Origin: Herpetosiphon giganteus
GTDB taxonomy: Bacteria; Chloroflexota; Chloroflexia; Chloroflexales; Herpetosiphonaceae
Direction: 5' to 3'
Assembly (NCBI RefSeq): GCF_016907925.1
Contig: NZ_JAFBCZ010000009.1
Coordinates: 1-64,000, forward strand
DNA: 64,000 bases
The notes under the pieces are model-generated. The model ran no database searches. It saw only the letters and a program-made list of their open reading frames with translations, and had not been told where the DNA came from. Below, one piece after another: positions 27,159 through 35,427 of this stretch; positions within the stretch are counted from its first letter, which is position 1, and each line of letters opens with the position of its first letter. Both the position numbers and the translations under genes were made by a program.

Positions 27159-27530
27159 ATGCACAACGCAATTACTTGGTTTGAGATTCCAGCTACCGAT
27201 TTTTCACGCGCCGTCGGTTTTTACAGCACCATCCTCGCGCAAGCTATTCGCGAAGACGATTTTATGGGCATTCCGCATGGCTTTTTCGCTGCCGATCAGC
27301 GTGGCGTAGGTGGAGCTATTGTGGCTCCCCACGATGCAACGCCTGCCAGTGGTGGCACCCTGATTTACATTAATGCTGGCCAAGAACTGGAGCAAATCGT
27401 CGCGCGGATTGCTCCAGCAGGCGGCACGGTCGTGCTCGATAAAACTCCAATCGGCCCACAAGGCTGGATGGCAATTTTTATCGATACCGAAGGCAACCGG
27501 ATTGGCTTGCACCAACCAGCTGCCAACTAA
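27159..27530 (+). CDS. VOC-family (glyoxalase-like) protein
   Basis: A 123-residue single VOC protein. The two beta-alpha-beta-beta-beta units are visible: 'ITWFEIPATDFSRAVGFYST' at the start and 'GWMAIFIDTEGNRIGLHQP' at the end, where the Glu is the usual metal ligand. ATG 27159 follows AGGAGG closely. Enzymes of this class use a divalent metal for isomerisation, dioxygenation or antibiotic sequestration; this one cannot be narrowed. It is probably co-transcribed with the WYL regulator. Confidence 0.8.
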   Translation: MHNAITWFEIPATDFSRAVGFYSTILAQAIREDDFMGIPHGFFAADQRGVGGAIVAPHDATPASGGTLIYINAGQELEQIVARIAPAGGTVVLDKTPIGPQGWMAIFIDTEGNRIGLHQPAAN

Positions 27531-27544
27531 AATAGCTACGCCAC

Positions 27545-27633
27545 GCAGGCGCGCTGAACATATCAGCGCGCCTGCAAATCTTCAATTGCATGCTCCAAGT
27601 TAACCCCTCGCCCGCAAATGAGCGAGGGGTTTT
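27545..27633. terminator. Two terminator hairpins between VOC gene and ammonia-lyase
   Basis: A 13-bp perfect stem (GCAGGCGCGCTGA / TCAGCGCGCCTGC, 27545-27575) follows the VOC gene. A second stem (AACCCCTCGC / GCGAGGGGTT, 27602-27631) ends in TTT on the plus strand. Together they separate two convergent transcripts. Confidence 0.75.
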
Positions 27634-27648
27634 GGCTTAAATCACATT

Positions 27649-29307
27649 CTAGGCAAATAAAATAATCGAACGCAAACTATCAAGGGTCTGTTGAATCGCC
27701 TGCGGAATAATCCCATCGTTGGTAATATCGCTAACGATCGCACTAATGTGTTGGTCGAGCGCTTGTTCATCGTCGTTCCAAATGTAGGGGCGTTCGTGCG
27801 ATGCAGGTCGGCCAACTACCTCGCGCATGGCAGTGTAGAGTTTGGCCGTCATGGGCGAAAGCGTTTCAAGCGCGTTATAGTGGCCAGCAATTTTATAGGT
27901 GCGTAAATCAACAGCTTGCACCCCAAAAATCAAGGCAATTGCAATATATTGTTGCAAGGTTTCGATCGTTTGGCGCGCCAAGTTGGCCGAGCCAAAGCCT
28001 TGACTATTGATATTTTGATTAAACTGCTCAGCGTGGGTTGGGAAGCGATCGGCCAACGAGTTGCCCAAAAAGCCCAGCACCGGCATAATCGAGTTGCCCG
28101 AAATTTGCAAACCCTTGAGGCCCATATTGACTTTACGGCTGGAATTGCCGACCAATGAGGCTGGCAAGCCATTATTGAACTGCGGCGAAACCAACAAAGC
28201 AATTTGCACATCAAGATGTTTGGCCATCAGCCCCATGTAATAGCGCAATTGATCCATGCCAACGCCAATATACTGGCCGAGGAAATTGCCGCCATGATAG
28301 CTGGCCTGATCTTCGGTATTAATCAAGGGATTATCGTTGGCCGAGTTAATTTCAACCCGCAAATGATGGGTAATATAGGCCATGCCATCGATAATTGGCC
28401 CCAAAAACTGTGGCAAACAGCGCAACGAATAGCGATCTTGAATCAAATCGCCTTCGCGATATTCGTGCCGGCCATCAAGTTCATCGCGCGATAACACCGA
28501 GCCATCGAGAATTTGCAACATATGGTCGGCAGCCCAAACCTGGCCAGTATGCGCTTTGTGAGCATGAATAAATGGGTGGAACGATTGATTGGTGCCTTGC
28601 AAACCTTGAATCATCAAGCCATGAATATTCAAGGCCAAACCCAGCAAGTTGCGGGCATCGTGCAAGACATTGGATGCAATCCCGGTCATCACTGAAGTGC
28701 CATTCATCATTGCCAAACCTTCTTTGGGCAACAATTGCATGCGCGGCAAATTCAGGCGTTCCAAGGCCGAGATACAATCCATTTCCTCGCCATCAAAATC
28801 GACCCGAAATGCTGCATCAGTGCCCAGCAAGGCCCCAGTAATGCTGATCAATGGCACTAGATCGCCGCTCGCGCCAATCGAGCCAAATTCACGCACATGC
28901 GGCGTAACATTGGCATTCAAAAAGGTCATCATGCGTTGAATAATTTCCAACCGAATGCCCGAAACCCCGCGCATATGCGAATTGGCGCGCAACAACATGG
29001 CAGCCCGCACATCGGCCAAGGGCAATAATTTACCAGCGCCAGTTTTATGATACCAAATGGCATTATTCTGCAAATCGGCAGCTTCTTCTGGCGAAATAAC
29101 CACATCGGCCATGCCCCCAAAGCCAGTCGTCACGCCATACACTGGCTTGCTCGCTTTGACCGCATCATTAATATAGGCACACGAGGCAGCAATCCGGTTC
29201 ACAATATCAGGATGATCGCTGAGGCCCACGGTTGCATGATGGCGGGCTACCCGAACAACATCCTCAATGGTTAGGCCTGCTCCTGTTAGGGTTACTTGAT
29301 TGCGCAT
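27649..29307 (-). CDS. Aromatic amino acid ammonia-lyase (MIO enzyme)
   Basis: A 552-residue MIO-dependent ammonia-lyase. The Ala-Ser-Gly triad that forms the cofactor is in 'GSIGASGDLVPL'. The catalytic Tyr loop 'YGVTTGFGG' and the family segments 'TNQSFHPF' and 'HGGNFLGQY' are intact. Overall it resembles cyanobacterial phenylalanine ammonia-lyase far more than HutH. The selectivity pair, Phe-Leu in cyanobacterial PAL (WFLKTGAG), is Tyr-His here (WYHKTGAG). TAL has His-Leu and histidine lyase Ser-His, so the substrate is open: Phe, Tyr or His. ATG 29307 has GGAG 6 bases upstream; a longer frame from 29349 is weaker. It lies 61 bases after the CoA-ligase-like gene, as expected for supply of a cinnamate-type starter. 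Confidence 0.85.
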   Translation of the reverse strand: MRNQVTLTGAGLTIEDVVRVARHHATVGLSDHPDIVNRIAASCAYINDAVKASKPVYGVTTGFGGMADVVISPEEAADLQNNAIWYHKTGAGKLLPLADVRAAMLLRANSHMRGVSGIRLEIIQRMMTFLNANVTPHVREFGSIGASGDLVPLISITGALLGTDAAFRVDFDGEEMDCISALERLNLPRMQLLPKEGLAMMNGTSVMTGIASNVLHDARNLLGLALNIHGLMIQGLQGTNQSFHPFIHAHKAHTGQVWAADHMLQILDGSVLSRDELDGRHEYREGDLIQDRYSLRCLPQFLGPIIDGMAYITHHLRVEINSANDNPLINTEDQASYHGGNFLGQYIGVGMDQLRYYMGLMAKHLDVQIALLVSPQFNNGLPASLVGNSSRKVNMGLKGLQISGNSIMPVLGFLGNSLADRFPTHAEQFNQNINSQGFGSANLARQTIETLQQYIAIALIFGVQAVDLRTYKIAGHYNALETLSPMTAKLYTAMREVVGRPASHERPYIWNDDEQALDQHISAIVSDITNDGIIPQAIQQTLDSLRSIILFA

Positions 29308-29368
29308 AGGGTTCTCCGACGATGAATTGGTTGATAGTCGCTCTAACATTGTCCTAAACCTTTCGAAC

Positions 29369-30865
29369 CTAGGCTCCTGCCTCGTTGCGTAAGAGCCGCT
29401 TTAACACTTTGCCGGTCGGGTTTTTGGGAATGGAATCAACAACCTTGATTGCGGTGGGCACTTTGAAACTCGCCATATGCTTGCGACAATAGGCGATAAT
29501 TTCTTGAATTGTGCGCTGCTGATCTGGTTTGAAGACCACTTGGGCCTCGACCCGTTCACCAGTGATGGCATCAGCGACCCCATACACTGCAACTTCCGCA
29601 ATCTCTGGGAGTTGGAAAATGACATTTTCAACTTCAGCGGGATAGACTTTAAGCCCAGCAACATTGATCATATCTTTCAAGCGATCAACGATGAAGAGAT
29701 AGCCATGCTGATCTTTTTTGCCAAGATCGCCAGTATGAAACCAGCCATTGCGAATCGCTTGCTCGGTTGCAGCTGGATTATTCCAATAGCCGAGCATGAC
29801 GTTCGGGCCACGGATAATAATTTCGCCAACTTGATCAGGCAGCACTTCGACATCTGTTTCAAGATCGACGATTTTTATGTCAACATCCTCGATTGGCGTG
29901 CCAACTGAGCCTAATTGATAGCGCGAACTATGATTGTAGGCAGCAAATGGGGAAGTTTCGGTTAAACCATAGCCTTCATAAATTGGCAGCTTGTATTTTG
30001 CCTGCCAACGCTGAGCAATCTCGACTGGCAAAATTGCTGCGCCGGAGAAGAAATAGCGCACTGGTTGCAATTGCTCAGGCTCAGTTTTATTCAGTAAGAG
30101 CAAGTAAATAGTTGGTACGCCAAAAAACATTGTCACCTGATCGGCTTGAATTGAACGAATAACCAGATCGAGGTTAAAACTACGGTGCAACACAATCGTT
30201 GCGCCTGCATTCAGCGCACTATTAAAAATTGCATTTTGGCCAAAACAGTGAAAGAGTGGTACGCATAATAATAATCTATCAGTAGATCGCATATCACAAT
30301 AGCGATTTTTGGCCTGCATATTCGAAATAATATTGTTATGCGAAAGCGTTACGCCCTTGGGAAAACCAGTCGTTCCCGATGAGTAGACAATTGCAGATGG
30401 ATCATGTGCTTGCATGGTACGAGCTTGGTATTGTTTTGAGGATTGCTGCATCAAACCAGCGAAACTATCAGTCGAATTAGCATCGCCAGTAACCAACACA
30501 TGTTTGAGGCTTGGGCAAGCGTCAATTGGAATCAGGTGGGCTAATTCAGGTGTTGTAATAAGCGCTGTGGCTTGGCTATCGTTAACAATAAACTGAATCT
30601 CTGCGCTCTGAAGTTGCACATTCAGCGAAACGGCAATCGCCCCAAGTTTAATAATTCCAAGGTAGCCAAACATAAACTCGGGAATATTGGGCAAGAATAA
30701 CGCTACTCGCTGACCAACCTGAATCCCAAGCTCGCTCAAGCCATTCGCCACTTGGTTGGCCAATTGGTCAAGTTCTTGGTAGCTATAATGGCGCTGTTCA
30801 AAGATCAAGGCGATGTTATTGGGCGTTTGGCGTTGCGCTTTTTCAAGATGCTGGGCAATATTCAT
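29369..30865 (-). CDS. Acyl/aryl-CoA ligase (ANL family, 4-coumarate ligase-like)
   Basis: A 498-residue adenylate-forming enzyme. It shows 'IVYSSGTTGFPKGVTLSHNN' (P-loop), GYGLTETSP, 'GWFHTGDLGKKDQHGYLFIV' (A7 with ATP-ribose Asp) and 'PKNPTGKVLKR' (A10 Lys). The length is that of stand-alone CoA or ACP ligases. Next to the ammonia-lyase on the same strand, it should adenylate the resulting arylacrylate and pass it to CoA or to the N-terminal ACP of PKS1. The acceptor cannot be read from sequence. The ribosome site is weak (GGGAAG, 10 bases). Confidence 0.82.
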   Translation of the reverse strand: MNIAQHLEKAQRQTPNNIALIFEQRHYSYQELDQLANQVANGLSELGIQVGQRVALFLPNIPEFMFGYLGIIKLGAIAVSLNVQLQSAEIQFIVNDSQATALITTPELAHLIPIDACPSLKHVLVTGDANSTDSFAGLMQQSSKQYQARTMQAHDPSAIVYSSGTTGFPKGVTLSHNNIISNMQAKNRYCDMRSTDRLLLCVPLFHCFGQNAIFNSALNAGATIVLHRSFNLDLVIRSIQADQVTMFFGVPTIYLLLLNKTEPEQLQPVRYFFSGAAILPVEIAQRWQAKYKLPIYEGYGLTETSPFAAYNHSSRYQLGSVGTPIEDVDIKIVDLETDVEVLPDQVGEIIIRGPNVMLGYWNNPAATEQAIRNGWFHTGDLGKKDQHGYLFIVDRLKDMINVAGLKVYPAEVENVIFQLPEIAEVAVYGVADAITGERVEAQVVFKPDQQRTIQEIIAYCRKHMASFKVPTAIKVVDSIPKNPTGKVLKRLLRNEAGA

Positions 30866-31074
30866 CTGCGGTATGCTTCCCTATATAGCGTTATGGTTGG
30901 GCGGAGCCAACCTTCAAATGGAGTTGCAAGGCACGGCATAGGAGGCTCTTAATTGTGGTGGCAGCATGCCACCTATCAGAACCTCACGAGCGGTGAACTC
31001 AAATGCCATGAATAGCTCGGCAGCCAAGCCCGATTAGCGACTGTTGGGCGCTCCAACCTTGGCGCTGGCAAGGG

Positions 31075-32418
31075 TTACGAGGCAACCGTGCGGCTATTGG
31101 GTAATTTGCTTTGAATCAGTTCAAGCGCAGGCATTGCAGCTTCGAGCGCCCGAAATTCTGCGCCCATTTCCGTGACCCGTTGCTTGAAACTGGGGTTTTG
31201 AATGACATCAGTGAGCATTGTTGCGAGGCTTTGGGCCGACACTTTCGCCATTGCGCCCATCAAGCCCAGCCCATGGTAGACAACCCGCGCAGCATAGCCC
31301 GGTTGATCGCGATTACCAGGAAAAACCAGCATCGGCAGGTTGAAATACAAACATTCCTTGACTGCACCAACCCCGCCGTGGGTAATCATCACGCTGGCGC
31401 GCGGCAGAATTTGCTCTACCGAAGCCCATTGCAGCAGCTGAACATTCGCTGGCACAGCGTGAAATTCGTGGGCTTGAAATTTTGAACCAAGCGCCATAAT
31501 CAACTGCCATTCAGGATGCTCGCGCAACGTATCAATGACGGTTTGAAAAAAGCGCCGACTCTGCTTGTAGATATGGCTCTGGCTGCCTAAAGTGCAGAAA
31601 ATCAGCGGCTTGCTTGGGTCAATCTGCGCCCAATCAAAGGCTGCTTCCTGACGATCAAGATCGATCGATGGTTCGCAGTAGAAAATACCTTGCTCAACAT
31701 TTGGTCGTGGAAAATCAAAGGCCTGAGGACAAAGCACAATTTCTGGAATCTCCAGCTGTGGTCGTAGCCGTGGAAACAAGGCGGCTGGCACAATCAGATC
31801 AGCTGGGAAACCAAAATGGGTCGCAACCTTGGTCAGCGCTTTTTGAAAATTAAAGCCCACCAAGAGATTGGTTACTTTGACCGCAATTCCGCTAAATTTC
31901 CAGGCCATGCTGGCCTTGGAAGGCGAGGCCGGGGTTGTATCGGGAATAATATTGGTCACAACTGGCGGATAATTGGCTGCTTGCGGCAAGTTAATATTAA
32001 TGCTCAAACTCACCACCGCAATGCCCATATGCCGAACCATCAAGCTTAGCGGAGCCATAAAGCCGTCGATAAGACAGAGATCAGCGCCAACTTCAAGCAA
32101 ACTAGCTTTGATCGAATTTTGCGGTTCAAGAACCGTTTGGCATAAGGCCCGATAAAATGCCGTATGCGAAACCTCTCGCAAGAAGCTTCTGCCGCTGGTT
32201 GTGGCAATTCGTTCAATTTGTTGTGCCCGAAAGCCGAGCGGAAATTCTTCTGGCAATAAGGCCAAATAGTCAAAGCCTTGGCTGCGAACATAGGCCTCAA
32301 AATCGGCCAGCGCCAAATAATACACCTGATGGCCTTGGGCCTTTAAGCGTTTGCCAAGCTTAAAACTGGGAATAAGATGGCCTTCTTCGGGAAACATACT
32401 GATTACAATTGTCGCCAT
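31075..32418 (-). CDS. GT1-family glycosyltransferase
   Basis: A 447-residue UGT/MGT-type enzyme. The N-terminal acceptor motif is 'FPEEGHLIPSFKLGKRLKAQ'; the donor site is 'VMITHGGVGAVKECLYFNLP', followed by 'GNRDQPGYAARV'. TLGSQ replaces the usual TxGS loop. ATG 32418 follows GGAG by 9 bases. It is upstream of the ligase and lyase genes on the same strand and downstream of the DrrAB genes, so it probably glycosylates the assembly-line product, perhaps also for self-protection before export. The sugar donor is unknown and no deoxysugar genes lie in the window. Confidence 0.83.
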   Translation of the reverse strand: MATIVISMFPEEGHLIPSFKLGKRLKAQGHQVYYLALADFEAYVRSQGFDYLALLPEEFPLGFRAQQIERIATTSGRSFLREVSHTAFYRALCQTVLEPQNSIKASLLEVGADLCLIDGFMAPLSLMVRHMGIAVVSLSININLPQAANYPPVVTNIIPDTTPASPSKASMAWKFSGIAVKVTNLLVGFNFQKALTKVATHFGFPADLIVPAALFPRLRPQLEIPEIVLCPQAFDFPRPNVEQGIFYCEPSIDLDRQEAAFDWAQIDPSKPLIFCTLGSQSHIYKQSRRFFQTVIDTLREHPEWQLIMALGSKFQAHEFHAVPANVQLLQWASVEQILPRASVMITHGGVGAVKECLYFNLPMLVFPGNRDQPGYAARVVYHGLGLMGAMAKVSAQSLATMLTDVIQNPSFKQRVTEMGAEFRALEAAMPALELIQSKLPNSRTVAS

Positions 32419-32458
32419 TCAATAAAGCTCCATAGGTAGCGATTTGTATGCGTTGCGA

Positions 32459-32648
32459 TTCCCTCACCCCACCCCTGGTCCACGCACGGACGAGGGGATT
32501 TTTGGTTAAGATCCCCTCACCCCAACCCCTCTCCCGTGGCGCGGGCGAGGGGCTTTAACGTTATGGTTCCCCCGCAATTTCTTGGCGAACCACGGATGCT
32601 CCCCCTCGCCCGCGTTCAGTGGGAGAGGCGGTCGGGGGATGAGGGGAT
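32459..32648. repeat. G/C-rich intergenic repeat block (left copy)
   Basis: Two units, about 32459-32558 (CCCTCACCCCAACCCCTC type) and about 32599-32646 (CCCTCGCCCGCGTTCAGTGG type), fill the gap between glycosyltransferase and permease genes. Both recur at 63441-63590 in reverse order and inverted orientation. Apparent frames inside (e.g. ending LARVQWERRSGDEG) are translations of the repeat and not genes. Confidence 0.8.
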
Positions 32649-32656
32649 CAATCGTG

Positions 32657-33418
32657 CTAGGCAACTCCTTGGCGGAACGAACGCACAGCCCAGAAAACGC
32701 CCAAAAATGCTAAGACACCCATCACCACAAAGCCTTGCCAAACCGCCGGATTGCTAAACTGGCCAATGAATAAGGCCCGTGAGGCATCAACCGCATAGGC
32801 AAAGGGGTTAACCCCCGCCACATTTTGAATCCAGTTTGGGGCTAAAGTAAGCGGCAAGGTAATGCCTGAGAGTAATAAAATCGGCAAAATCAAAAAGTTA
32901 AGTACCGAAGCCACCGCATTTTCATCTTGCAAAATGAGCGCGACAGCATAGGAGCACGACGAAACCAGCAACCCAAGCAGCACTACAATCAACATTGACA
33001 GCGCTACGCCAGCAGGATCAGCGCGCAGACCCATGAGCCATGCCACGCCAACCAGCACCGCCGCTTGCAGCAGCAACATCACCACATCGCGCAGCAAACG
33101 CCCAAGCACCAAGGCCAAACGACTCAGCGGCGTAACCCGCATACGTTCCAAAACGCCGGCGCGCAGCTCAGCAATAAAGCCAAATACCACGAACAATGCC
33201 CCAGTAATCCCCAACATCACCAGCAAACCAGGCGTAAACACGCCAATTGCGCCGCCCTCGGGAAAGCCCTCGGTATTGGCGATTGGCTCTAGCAACGGGG
33301 CAAAGAGCAGCAATTGCACAATTGGCTGAAAAAGGCCGACAATAACCATCACTGGGTTGCGCATGGTCATGGTGAAATAATGCTTAAACAGCAACCATGT
33401 ATCACGGAGCGATTGCAT
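32657..33418 (-). CDS. ABC-2 type permease, DrrB-like
   Basis: A 253-residue membrane protein with six helices and the ABC-2 pattern of antibiotic exporters. It opens 'TWLLFKHYFTMTMRNPVMVI' and has the cytoplasmic 'ERMRVTPLSRLALVLGRLLR' coupling helix and a 'LNFLILPILLLSGITLPL' helix pair. It starts 12 bases after the ATPase gene ends, so the two form one exporter. Given the location beside a PKS-NRPS locus, it likely exports the product and confers self-resistance. Confidence 0.87.
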   Translation of the reverse strand: MQSLRDTWLLFKHYFTMTMRNPVMVIVGLFQPIVQLLLFAPLLEPIANTEGFPEGGAIGVFTPGLLVMLGITGALFVVFGFIAELRAGVLERMRVTPLSRLALVLGRLLRDVVMLLLQAAVLVGVAWLMGLRADPAGVALSMLIVVLLGLLVSSCSYAVALILQDENAVASVLNFLILPILLLSGITLPLTLAPNWIQNVAGVNPFAYAVDASRALFIGQFSNPAVWQGFVVMGVLAFLGVFWAVRSFRQGVA

Positions 33419-33430
33419 TGAATATCCTCA

Positions 33431-34393
33431 TTAGTTGGCAGACTCACGTAATGAACGACCAGTTTGCTTAAGAAATACATCATCAAGCGATGGGCGCGAA
33501 AGCTCGACGGTTTGCACCTGCACATTGGCATCATCAATCAGTCGGAGAATCTTCGGCAGTGCCTCTGCGCCTCGATCAACAACCAAGCGAATTGCTTGCT
33601 CATCGTATTCGAGCGAGTGGATATAGCTCTGTTCTTGTAACAGCGCTTGAACCTGCTGGCCAGTTTCGGGCTGAAATTGCAAGCCAAGCGTGATCGTATC
33701 GCCAACAATTTGGCGTTTGAGCGCATCGGGCGTACCTTCAACTACAATTCGGCCATCATCGATAATTGCCAACCGCTGACATAGCGCATCGGCTTCATCA
33801 AGATAATGGGTGGTCATAAAAACGGTTGTGCCTTCAGCATTAAGCCGCCGCACCTCTGTCCACAACCAAGCCCGACTTTGCGGGTCAAGCGCAGCAGTTG
33901 GTTCGTCGAGCAATAACAGTTTTGGCTTATGGACCATGCCCAGCGCCAAATCGAGGCGGCGGCGTTGGCCACCGGAGTAACTGCTGCTTGGGCGATCAGC
34001 AATTTGCTCAAGATCCAGCGCCGCAAGTAGCTCTTTGGCCCGTACAACCGCATCGGGCAAGCTCAGGCCATAAAAACGACCTTGCAGAATCAAATTTTCT
34101 CGGGCTGTCGATGCGCCTTCAGCGCCCCCATCCTGGCTCACATAGCCAATTTTTTCGCGAACTTGGCGCGAATTGGTGAAAAGATCAATGCCGGCAATCG
34201 TTGCTTGGCCACTGCTCGGTTTAAGCAACGTGGTCAACATGCGCATGGTTGTGGTTTTGCCAGCCCCATTCGGCCCGAGAAATCCAAAAATCTCGCCTGC
34301 TTGAACACTCATCGTTACGCCTTTGACGGCTTCGACTAAGCGTCCGCGCACGCGAAAACTTTTGGCCAATTCCTTGGTTTCAAGAATAATCAT
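33431..34393 (-). CDS. ABC transporter ATPase, DrrA-like
   Basis: A 320-residue ATP-binding protein. Walker A is GPNGAGKTTT, the Q-loop YVSQDGG, the signature YSGGQRRRLDLALGM, and Walker B 'LLLLDEPTAALDPQ'. The C-terminal 90 residues are the DrrA-type regulatory extension. ATG 34393 has CGGAG 7 bases upstream; a longer frame to 34483 has no site. It pairs with the DrrB-like permease downstream. Confidence 0.9.
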   Translation of the reverse strand: MIILETKELAKSFRVRGRLVEAVKGVTMSVQAGEIFGFLGPNGAGKTTTMRMLTTLLKPSSGQATIAGIDLFTNSRQVREKIGYVSQDGGAEGASTARENLILQGRFYGLSLPDAVVRAKELLAALDLEQIADRPSSSYSGGQRRRLDLALGMVHKPKLLLLDEPTAALDPQSRAWLWTEVRRLNAEGTTVFMTTHYLDEADALCQRLAIIDDGRIVVEGTPDALKRQIVGDTITLGLQFQPETGQQVQALLQEQSYIHSLEYDEQAIRLVVDRGAEALPKILRLIDDANVQVQTVELSRPSLDDVFLKQTGRSLRESAN

Positions 34394-34464
34394 CAAGCTG
34401 CTCCGTTGAGGTTCAGGTGGGATAGCCAGTTTTCTGCATTGGAAGCCTCGACCGCCTGCTGGAT

Positions 34465-34578
34465 ATGTTGCCTGAGCAACCAAACAACGACGAGGAATTG
34501 GCGGCGAACCTGCGGCAAAATCAAGCCAGCTGGTTCGCCCAACGATGGGTATCAGAGTTGCAAGTGCGCCAAAGCTAG
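34465..34578 (+). pseudogene. Small protein-like frame, possible gene remnant
   Basis: A 37-codon frame (MLPEQPNNDEELAANLRQNQ onward, ending in TAG) lies in the 270-base gap between the DrrA-like and rhomboid-like genes. Charge and Trp pattern look like a real protein end, but there is no ribosome site and an in-frame stop lies 33 bases upstream. It may be the 3' end of a lost gene. Confidence 0.25.
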
Positions 34579-34662
34579 AATGTTGTAATGAATGGCGCGT
34601 AGGATGAGCGCTGGGAGCATTTCCAGTATTTGAGCACGAGAAATAGCTGCAAAGCGCCGCGA

Positions 34663-35427
34663 CTACTCAGCTTTATTGGCGTTAACTCGCCGCACGATCT
34701 GCATAATTACGGTGCTCACAATGCCTGCGCCCAACGAAGCCAAACCAGCTTTACGGGTTTGACCGCTTGAGCGTAAGAGCCGCACCAGCATTTGAGTGCT
34801 CAACACACCCAAGCCAGTTGCCGCCAGCACATCGCTTTGGGAGCGCACGCTCAGCCGGTCGCGGTCGGTCGCGATTGAGGCCAAAAAGACCCCAAGCAAA
34901 CAGTAGGAAGAGCCAGACATGTTGATGAGCACTGTGTCGTTGTCTGCTTGAGGCGCAGTAACCAGCAATGGCACAAAAATGCCCAGCCGCACTGCCGAAA
35001 ACGCTAAGCTGAATGATTGAAAACGGGTGGTTGCTGTGCCCAAAATCCCCATTGCAGCACTTTCGCGCAAGGCTTGGGCAAAACTAGGGTGAACCAAGCT
35101 ATAGGTCAAAATCCGCCAAACTTGGCCCGCATTGACCTGCGATTTTTGAAATGCACCCCAAGCAACTTGGGCTTGCGGATTGGCGACATCATCGCCAGAT
35201 TTAACTGCGTTGAGCAAGGCACTCAGGCCACTCAAGCCATATAGCACGGCAACTTTGGCCACACTATCGGTTACAGGAACCAACAATGTGCCAACGCTCA
35301 GCGAATCGGCATCGGCGGTCGCTGTTGGCGAACGAGGTTCAAGGGTTGCATGTTCAAGCAACGTCATGATCTGTTTGGTGGCCTGCAAACCCAGCCCGAT
35401 GATGCGGAAGCGTTCAAAAATATTCAT
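34663..35427 (-). CDS. Rhomboid-like membrane protein, probably not a protease
   Basis: A 254-residue protein with about six hydrophobic segments. 'VWRILTYSLVHPSFAQALRE' matches the rhomboid helix 1-2 region (WR-x-LT-x-x-x-x-H), and 'MSGSSYCLLGVFLA' sits where the GxSG nucleophile helix occurs. The third hallmark, His in AHLGG, reads 'AGLASLGAG', so the catalytic base is missing. The His-x-x-x-Asn oxyanion residues are also altered. A pseudoprotease is the best description. A GAGGAG site lies 13 bases before ATG 35427, longer than usual. It is adjacent to the exporter genes; role in the locus unknown. Confidence 0.5.
   Translation of the reverse strand: MNIFERFRIIGLGLQATKQIMTLLEHATLEPRSPTATADADSLSVGTLLVPVTDSVAKVAVLYGLSGLSALLNAVKSGDDVANPQAQVAWGAFQKSQVNAGQVWRILTYSLVHPSFAQALRESAAMGILGTATTRFQSFSLAFSAVRLGIFVPLLVTAPQADNDTVLINMSGSSYCLLGVFLASIATDRDRLSVRSQSDVLAATGLGVLSTQMLVRLLRSSGQTRKAGLASLGAGIVSTVIMQIVRRVNANKAE

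Noticed and set aside
27649-29307. Ordinary HutH of histidine catabolism
   Set aside because: Length, sequence pattern and neighbours (ligase, GT) match aromatic lyases of secondary metabolism, and no hutU/I/G genes are adjacent; the Tyr-His pair keeps histidine open only as a substrate.
32536-32757. 73-codon plus-strand frame containing LARVQWERRSGDEG
   Set aside because: It is the translation of a dispersed G/C-rich repeat; the same peptide appears in the inverted copy near 63.5 kb.
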